Shown piece by piece: positions 5,982 through 10,111 of a stretch of 10,111 bases of DNA (the stretch's first letter is position 1; every line of letters starts with the position of its first letter). Made by a program: the position numbers and the translations under genes. Where the stretch lies: assembly GCA_028696635.1 (NCBI GenBank), contig JAQVGR010000030.1:1-10111 (forward strand). The letters run 5' to 3'. The notes beneath the pieces are model-generated. The model saw only the letters and a list, made by a program, of their open reading frames with translations, ran no database searches and had not been told where the DNA came from. This DNA comes from Candidatus Krumholzibacteriia bacterium. Lineage in GTDB: Bacteria > Krumholzibacteriota > Krumholzibacteriia > Krumholzibacteriales > Krumholzibacteriaceae.

Positions 5982-6186
5982 CGTAAATAAGTGTTGCTAC
6001 CCCGGATGTTCCTGTCAAATAATGTTTACTCATTTATAGCAATTATTGAATAACTCCGTCTATTATCACATATTATGTCACTGTAAACTAAGTATAGCAT
6101 ATGTCAAAGATAATTGCCATAGGGGCGCGTTGATTCTGCGCGCTCGGTGATTGTTTTTTCCACCGCTGTGGTTTCTCATGGTGCAG
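5982..6186. other. AT-rich intergenic region, no gene seen
   Basis: This stretch is much richer in A/T than the surrounding genes, contains short stop-ridden frames only, and separates the minus-strand EBP operon from the plus-strand surface-polysaccharide operon. It contains small imperfect inverted repeats such as CCAC-CGCT-GTGG (6160-6171) upstream of the next promoter, but nothing that can be assigned. It is probably regulatory DNA for the two divergent operons. Confidence 0.5.
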
Positions 6187-6215
6187 TTGACGGATTGATT
6201 GATCCCTGCTATAAT
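6187..6215 (+). promoter_or_regulatory. Sigma-70-type promoter for the YIDPGTGS / methyltransferase / sulfatase operon
   Basis: TTGACG at 6187-6192 and TATAAT at 6210-6215 with a 17-nt spacer. Transcription should start near 6222, leaving a leader of about 26 nt before the ATG at 6248. That short leader argues against the GTG at 6233 as the start. Confidence 0.78.
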
Positions 6216-6247
6216 GCGAAACGTATCTCTATGTGAAAAGGCGGATT

Positions 6248-6520
6248 ATGGTACACCGATTCTTCCGGGCGCGAAGAGTGCGGCATGCAGTGATTTCGAT
6301 CCTGCTGGCGTGCGGAGGCATATTCGTGCTTTCCGCAGAGGCAGGGGCCTACATCGATCCCGGGACGGGAAGCTATATTCTGCAGTTGGTCATAGCCGGT
6401 CTGCTGGGGTCCTTCTTCACTGTCAAACTGGTCGGCAAGAGGATAAAGACCTTCATCCTCGGTCGATTTTCCCATGACAGGGGCGCGCGGAAAGACGATC
6501 GCACGGGTATAGATGAATAG
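6248..6520 (+). CDS. Small membrane protein with YIDPGTGS motif
   Basis: 90 aa from ATG at 6248, with AAAAGG (6236-6241) 6 nt upstream; an in-frame GTG at 6233 has no such site. A basic N-terminus (VHRFFRARRVRHA) is followed by a hydrophobic segment (about 15-33) ending in SAEAGA, which could be a cleavable signal or an anchor. Then comes YIDPGTGSYILQ, a hydrophobic helix (LVIAGLLGSFFTVKLV, about 51-66) and a basic, charged tail. From memory, unverified here, short proteins with this motif recur next to polysaccharide, methyltransferase and sulfatase genes, but no biochemical function is known to me. Its stop overlaps the methyltransferase start by 8 nt (ATGAATAG), so the two are translationally coupled. 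A role as membrane partner of the next two proteins is inferred. Confidence 0.82.
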   Translation: MVHRFFRARRVRHAVISILLACGGIFVLSAEAGAYIDPGTGSYILQLVIAGLLGSFFTVKLVGKRIKTFILGRFSHDRGARKDDRTGIDE

Positions 6521-7901
6521 CCACAGGCACGCAGGCTCCTTCAGAGATCCCGATGGTTTCATTTTTACAAAGGACGGACGGCTTTACCGCCAGGTGAACC
6601 GGCGCTATGCCGAAGAGTACGATCTCTTGATCGGATCGGGATTGTACGACGACCTGACACGGTCGGGGTTGCTCGTACGCCACGAGGAGGCTGATCTCTC
6701 GCTGGCCGCCGCGGACGGAGCGTACCGGGTGCTGCGCCCGGATACCGTCCCGTTCATCTCCTATCCTCATGAATGGTGCTTCAGCCAGCTCAAGGACGCC
6801 GCCCTGACAACGGTGGCGATCCAGAAGCGGGCCCTCGAGCACGGCATGTCTCTCAAGGACTGCAGCGCGTTTAATGTGCAGTTCAATCGCGGAAGGCCGG
6901 TCTTCATAGACACGCTCTCTTTCGAGCGGTTCGTCGAAGGGCGGCCGTGGGCCGCGTACCGGCAGTTCTGCCAGCATTTCCTCGCCCCGCTGGCCCTGGC
7001 CCGGTACCGGGACATCCGGCTCGTTCAGCTGTTCAGGGTATATCTCGACGGCATCCCGCTCGATCTTGCCAGTGAGCTTCTCCCCCTGCGAACCAGGTTT
7101 TCTCCCTCATTGCTCATGCATATTCATATGCACGCGCGTTTCCAGAGTCGATACGGATCCCGAACCGAGAAACCTTCCGGGCGGGGAACGGTCGGTTTCA
7201 AGGCACAGATGGGTCTTGTCGAAAGCCTCGAGTCGGCGGTGGCTGGCGCGACGTGGAAGGCATCGGGCACCGAATGGGTCGAATACTACGAAGACACCAA
7301 TTATTCCCGGCCGGGACTCGACGACAAGGAGAGGCTGGTCGCAGAGTATATTGATGCGATCGGTCCCGGGGTCGTCTGGGATCTCGGCGCGAACACGGGG
7401 CGTTTCAGCCGCATCGCATCGGACAGGGGACACGGGGTCATCTCGTTCGATATCGATGCCGCAGCGGTCGAGAAGAACTATCTCGAACTCGCATCGGACG
7501 GGGACGGCGATATCCTTCCGCTCGTGCTCGACCTTGCCAATCCCACGTCGGGAATGGGGTGGGCGGGGGAGGAGCGCAAGTCGCTGGAGGAGAGGGGGCC
7601 GGCCGAGATCGTGATGGCGCTCGCCCTGATCCATCATCTGGCGATATCGGACAACCTCCCCTTCGACGTCATCGCCGGGTTCTTCAGCCGCATATGCCGT
7701 CATCTGATAGTCGAGTATATCCCGAAAGAGGATTCGCAGGTGAGAAGACTGCTCGTCTGCCGCGAGGACATATTCGGTTCATACACTCGGGAAGAGTTCG
7801 AGAAGGCTTTTCGACGGTTCTTCAGGATCGAACGGGCCGAACGGATCACCGATTCGGAGAGGGTTCTCTATCTGATGCGCCGGAACGGAGAGATGCAATG
7901 A
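6513..7901 (+). CDS. NoeA-like SAM-dependent methyltransferase with a conserved, possibly kinase-like N-terminal half
   Basis: 462 aa. The C-terminal half (about 275-455) is a class I methyltransferase: VVWDLGANTGRFSRIA (288-302) is the SAM-binding motif I, with Asp290 and the glycine loop Gly292/Gly296, followed by ISFDID (310-315). The N-terminal half has the conserved features of NoeA-like proteins: FRDPDGFIFTKDGRLYRQVN (10-29), FISYPHEWCFSQLKDAA (81-97) and SLKDCSAFNVQFNRGRPVFI (113-132) followed by DTLSFE. Asp116-x4-Asn121 followed by Ile-Asp133 resembles the catalytic loop and metal-binding Asp of kinase-like folds. It overlaps the genes on both sides (8 nt upstream, ATGA downstream). 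The substrate is probably a glycan or lipid-linked sugar, inferred from the sulfatase and membrane-protein neighbours. The methyltransferase call is firm; a kinase role is speculative. Confidence 0.85.
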   Translation: MNSHRHAGSFRDPDGFIFTKDGRLYRQVNRRYAEEYDLLIGSGLYDDLTRSGLLVRHEEADLSLAAADGAYRVLRPDTVPFISYPHEWCFSQLKDAALTTVAIQKRALEHGMSLKDCSAFNVQFNRGRPVFIDTLSFERFVEGRPWAAYRQFCQHFLAPLALARYRDIRLVQLFRVYLDGIPLDLASELLPLRTRFSPSLLMHIHMHARFQSRYGSRTEKPSGRGTVGFKAQMGLVESLESAVAGATWKASGTEWVEYYEDTNYSRPGLDDKERLVAEYIDAIGPGVVWDLGANTGRFSRIASDRGHGVISFDIDAAAVEKNYLELASDGDGDILPLVLDLANPTSGMGWAGEERKSLEERGPAEIVMALALIHHLAISDNLPFDVIAGFFSRICRHLIVEYIPKEDSQVRRLLVCREDIFGSYTREEFEKAFRRFFRIERAERITDSERVLYLMRRNGEMQ

Positions 7902-9895
7902 AAGAAAGGCACGGTGCGGCCCGAAGCCTGCAGGTCCAGTTCGTCCTCGCCGTGTTCTGCGTCTATCTCTATATACTGATGGAATGGCTCTTCTTCGTCA
8001 CAAAGCCGTCGTTCCTGTCGGGTTCAGGGCGGTTCGATCAGGTGATAGTGTTGTTCGCAACGCCGCTCCTGCTCGCGGCCTCCGCAGCGGGGCTCCTGCT
8101 CGTCGTCCGGCTGCCCGCGCTCGCATGCAGACGGGATCTGCCGAGGGCAGCATCCTCGGCGGCCGGACTCGCGATCCCAGCGGTCATACTTGCCCTCGCG
8201 CTCTTTCTGCTGGTAGACAATTTCACCTATACGATATTTCGCTTCGGCGTCAAGACGTTCATCGGATGGAAAAGTCTGGTCTACGGCGCGCTCGTGCTGG
8301 TGCTGGCGGCGTTCTCCTATACATATCTGCAGGATATCGAGCGAAAACTCCTGAAGTCCGGACGGAGCGGGATCCTTCTGTTCGTTGCGATCGGGCTGCT
8401 GCTGGTATCCGTCGTCTTCGCTTTGGTCGGCTACAGCCGTTCGGGGTCGTTCGACATGGCTCTGAGCGGGGCCGTGGAGTCCGCGGCCAAAAGGCCGAAC
8501 ATCCTGATCATCGCGGGCGATGGATTGAACGCCGACCATATGTCGGCGTACGGCTACCGTCGAGACACGACTCCTTTCATCCGGGAGCTGGCCGAGAGAG
8601 GCCTGCTGTGCGAGAACTGCTTCACCAACGCGAGTTCGAGCGGAGGTTCGATTGCATCGATGATGACGGGCAGACTGCCGACGCAGACGAGATGCGTCTA
8701 TCCTCCCGACATTCTCAGGGGAGCGGATTCCTACCGGCACCTGCCGGGAATCCTAAAAACGCTCGGCTACCGAAACTACGACAAGAGTGTCAGGCACTTC
8801 GGCGATCCCTATGACCTGAATATGCGACGATCGTTCGACAGGGCGAATGACAAGGAATACACCATGCTGGACGAATCCTGGTCCGATCGTCTGATATCCC
8901 TGTTCGGCCAGCAGGTCGAGTACTTCATGGAGAAGCTCTACGAGCGTATCGGCGAGCGTCTTCTGCACGCTTTCAGGGTGCGCGCGATTGATGATGCGTA
9001 CTCGCGGGTCGCGGCTGCGGACGAGGAAGGGATCGGAAGGCCGGGGCCGCCGGGAGGAAGGCCGCCCGGGAGAGGAGAGAGGAAGGCCGCTCCAAAGGTC
9101 ATGAAGACGGTATACTCGTTCGTGCGTGAATCAAGCGCTCCCTTCTTCGTCCATCTCCACCTTCTCGGCACGCACGGACCGAAATTCCGCATAACGCCGA
9201 ATAATGTGTTTTCCGCGGGGCAGAGAGAACACGCGAACTGGATGGATGATTTCTACGACGACGCGATCCTCGCGTTCGACAACGAAGTGCGGAATATAGT
9301 CGGCAGGCTGGAGAAGACGGAAAACCCTGACAACACGCTGATCGTAATCTGCACCGATCACGGTCAGAAGTGGTCGGTGGACAAGCGGCTGCCGCTGATC
9401 TTCGTGTTTCCCGAAGGACCCCGCGGAAAGCGGATTGCCGCCAATGTCCAGAATCTCGATATCGCGCCTACCATCCTCGACTATCTGGGGATCGAGAAAC
9501 CGGCCTGGATGGAAGGCGCCTCTCTTCTGTCCGGGAAGATCGACCCGATGCGTCCGATATTCACCGTGCAACACAATGTCAAGGGGCAGGGACGAATCAA
9601 GGGGCAACTGCGGCTCGAACACGCGCAGCCCAAGCCGCCGTTCTATTCGATGGGAACGCTCGGCGTGCTCTTGTGCGACAGGCTGTACCGGCTCAGGCTC
9701 GATGAGAGCCTGCTGATCGTATCGCAGATCAGGGGCCATACGTTGCCATGCGCAGATCGCGAGATGCTCGATCAGGCCTCTGCCGAGCGGCTGCTGATAG
9801 AACATCTCGAGGAAAACGGCTACGATACCCGATCTATCAGGCAGCCTCTGTCCGTCTGTTACCCTGATTCCGGGCTGGCGCCAGCGCCCCGTTGA
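7898..9895 (+). CDS. Five-TM alkaline-phosphatase-superfamily enzyme (sulfatase / phosphotransferase-like)
   Basis: 665 aa. The ATG at 7898 overlaps the methyltransferase stop (ATGA) and has GGAG 7 nt upstream (7887-7890). About five hydrophobic segments (roughly 11-33, 46-68, 86-110, 125-143, 160-182) precede a catalytic domain expected outside the membrane, the architecture of LTA-synthase and phosphoethanolamine-transferase relatives. ILIIAGDGLNADHMSAYGY carries metal-ligand Asp208; NASSSGGSIASMMTG (244-258) is the nucleophile region, where alignment on the closing MTG puts Ser248 at the formylglycine or Thr position; HLLGTHGP and TDHGQKW (Asp487, His488) complete the metal site. Lack of Cys at the nucleophile argues against a formylglycine-dependent sulfatase. 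A Gly/Pro/Arg-rich insertion at about 378-396 splits the domain. It probably adds or removes phosphate or sulfate groups on a surface glycan. No terminator was seen downstream. Confidence 0.87.
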   Translation: MKERHGAARSLQVQFVLAVFCVYLYILMEWLFFVTKPSFLSGSGRFDQVIVLFATPLLLAASAAGLLLVVRLPALACRRDLPRAASSAAGLAIPAVILALALFLLVDNFTYTIFRFGVKTFIGWKSLVYGALVLVLAAFSYTYLQDIERKLLKSGRSGILLFVAIGLLLVSVVFALVGYSRSGSFDMALSGAVESAAKRPNILIIAGDGLNADHMSAYGYRRDTTPFIRELAERGLLCENCFTNASSSGGSIASMMTGRLPTQTRCVYPPDILRGADSYRHLPGILKTLGYRNYDKSVRHFGDPYDLNMRRSFDRANDKEYTMLDESWSDRLISLFGQQVEYFMEKLYERIGERLLHAFRVRAIDDAYSRVAAADEEGIGRPGPPGGRPPGRGERKAAPKVMKTVYSFVRESSAPFFVHLHLLGTHGPKFRITPNNVFSAGQREHANWMDDFYDDAILAFDNEVRNIVGRLEKTENPDNTLIVICTDHGQKWSVDKRLPLIFVFPEGPRGKRIAANVQNLDIAPTILDYLGIEKPAWMEGASLLSGKIDPMRPIFTVQHNVKGQGRIKGQLRLEHAQPKPPFYSMGTLGVLLCDRLYRLRLDESLLIVSQIRGHTLPCADREMLDQASAERLLIEHLEENGYDTRSIRQPLSVCYPDSGLAPAPR

Positions 9896-10064
9896 TCATG
9901 TAACGACTCTTCGCGACTGACCGGGGAGCAGAGGGTATCTTGACCTCGTGGAGGCCGGTATGGTATAATTATCGGGTTAAGCGGTTCGTGCGGCTCGATA
10001 CAGGGTCATCTCGTACTGGTGCTGAACATCATCCGTTCGCATCGACCGGTGCGCGGAGGCATCG
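9896..10064. other. Intergenic region with a promoter, no gene seen
   Basis: About 170 nt between the sulfatase-like gene and the start of the next gene. It contains the promoter listed at 9940. No convincing intrinsic terminator (GC hairpin plus T-run) was found, so transcription may read through from the upstream operon. Confidence 0.5.
9940..9969 (+). promoter_or_regulatory. Sigma-70-type promoter for the gene at the right edge
   Basis: TTGACC at 9940-9945 and a perfect TATAAT at 9964-9969 with an 18-nt spacer. Transcription should start near 9976, giving a leader of about 90 nt before the ATG at 10065. Confidence 0.75.
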
Positions 10065-10111
10065 ATGATGAGGATCCGTATCGGACGCGCGTTTTCTGTA
10101 TCCGGCCTCGT
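10065..10111 (+). CDS. Start of an unidentified gene (5' end only)
   Basis: GGAGG at 10055-10059 lies 5 nt before ATG at 10065 (8 nt before a second ATG at 10068), downstream of a strong promoter. The 15 visible codons read MMRIRIGRAFSVSGL and stay open to the window edge. The basic start followed by neutral residues would fit a signal peptide, but far too little is present to name a product. Confidence rests on the promoter plus ribosome-binding-site arrangement. Confidence 0.5.
   Translation, partial: MMRIRIGRAFSVSGL

Noticed and set aside
6125..6159. GCGCG/CGCGC hairpin followed by a T-run as a plus-strand terminator
   Set aside because: The T-run begins about 10 nt after the short stem, and no plus-strand gene ends upstream.
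7559..7897. Longer N-terminus for the sulfatase-like protein
   Set aside because: This extension is an out-of-frame reading of the methyltransferase C-terminus; the ATG at 7898 has a ribosome binding site and an ATGA overlap, and is followed at once by the first TM segment.
9874..9892. CTGGCGCCAG palindrome near the end of the sulfatase-like gene as a terminator
   Set aside because: It lies inside the coding sequence, has no loop and no T-run follows it.

Overview
The window looks like chromosomal DNA from an uncultured, GC-rich, didermic (Gram-negative-type) bacterium. This rests on high GC in most genes, two sigma-54 enhancer-binding proteins (EBPs), a class IV-like histone-deacetylase-family enzyme, an adenosine-specific kinase of a type common in archaea and scattered bacteria, and a membrane sulfatase/methyltransferase locus of the cell-surface polysaccharide kind. 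I cannot name the phylum from sequence alone. No rRNA, tRNA, CRISPR array, transposon or phage gene was seen.

Left block (1-2419): a minus-strand gene that runs off the left edge encodes an unusual fusion of a PTS EIIA domain (active-site His69) with an NAD(P)-dependent opine dehydrogenase. Divergent from it is a short PspF-like sigma-54 EBP with no sensor domain. The region between them holds a perfect-consensus sigma-70 promoter (TTGACA, 17 nt, TATAAT) facing the EBP, a 13-bp tandem direct repeat just upstream of it, and a leader that can form two mutually exclusive hairpins, one resembling an intrinsic terminator.

Middle block (2433-5906, minus strand): a probable three-gene operon encoding a GAF-sensor sigma-54 EBP, a histone-deacetylase/AcuC-family deacetylase and an adenosine-specific kinase. 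About 160-175 bases upstream of the first gene is a perfect sigma-54 promoter (TGGCACG, 4 nt, TTGC). A 13-bp palindrome lies about 95 bp further upstream, where an enhancer-binding protein would bind. The simplest reading is a self-activating sigma-54 operon that controls a deacylation/adenosine-phosphate function. This is the best candidate here for an undescribed system.

Right block (6187-9895, plus strand): after an AT-rich intergenic region, a strong sigma-70-type promoter (TTGACG, 17 nt, TATAAT) drives three translationally coupled genes: a 90-aa membrane protein with a YIDPGTGS motif, a NoeA-like protein with a possible kinase-like N-terminal half and a SAM-methyltransferase C-terminal half, and a five-TM alkaline-phosphatase-superfamily (sulfatase/phosphotransferase-like) enzyme with Ser at the usual nucleophile position. 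Together they suggest modification of a surface glycan or its lipid carrier. At the right edge another strong promoter (TTGACC, 18 nt, TATAAT) precedes the first 15 codons of a further gene.
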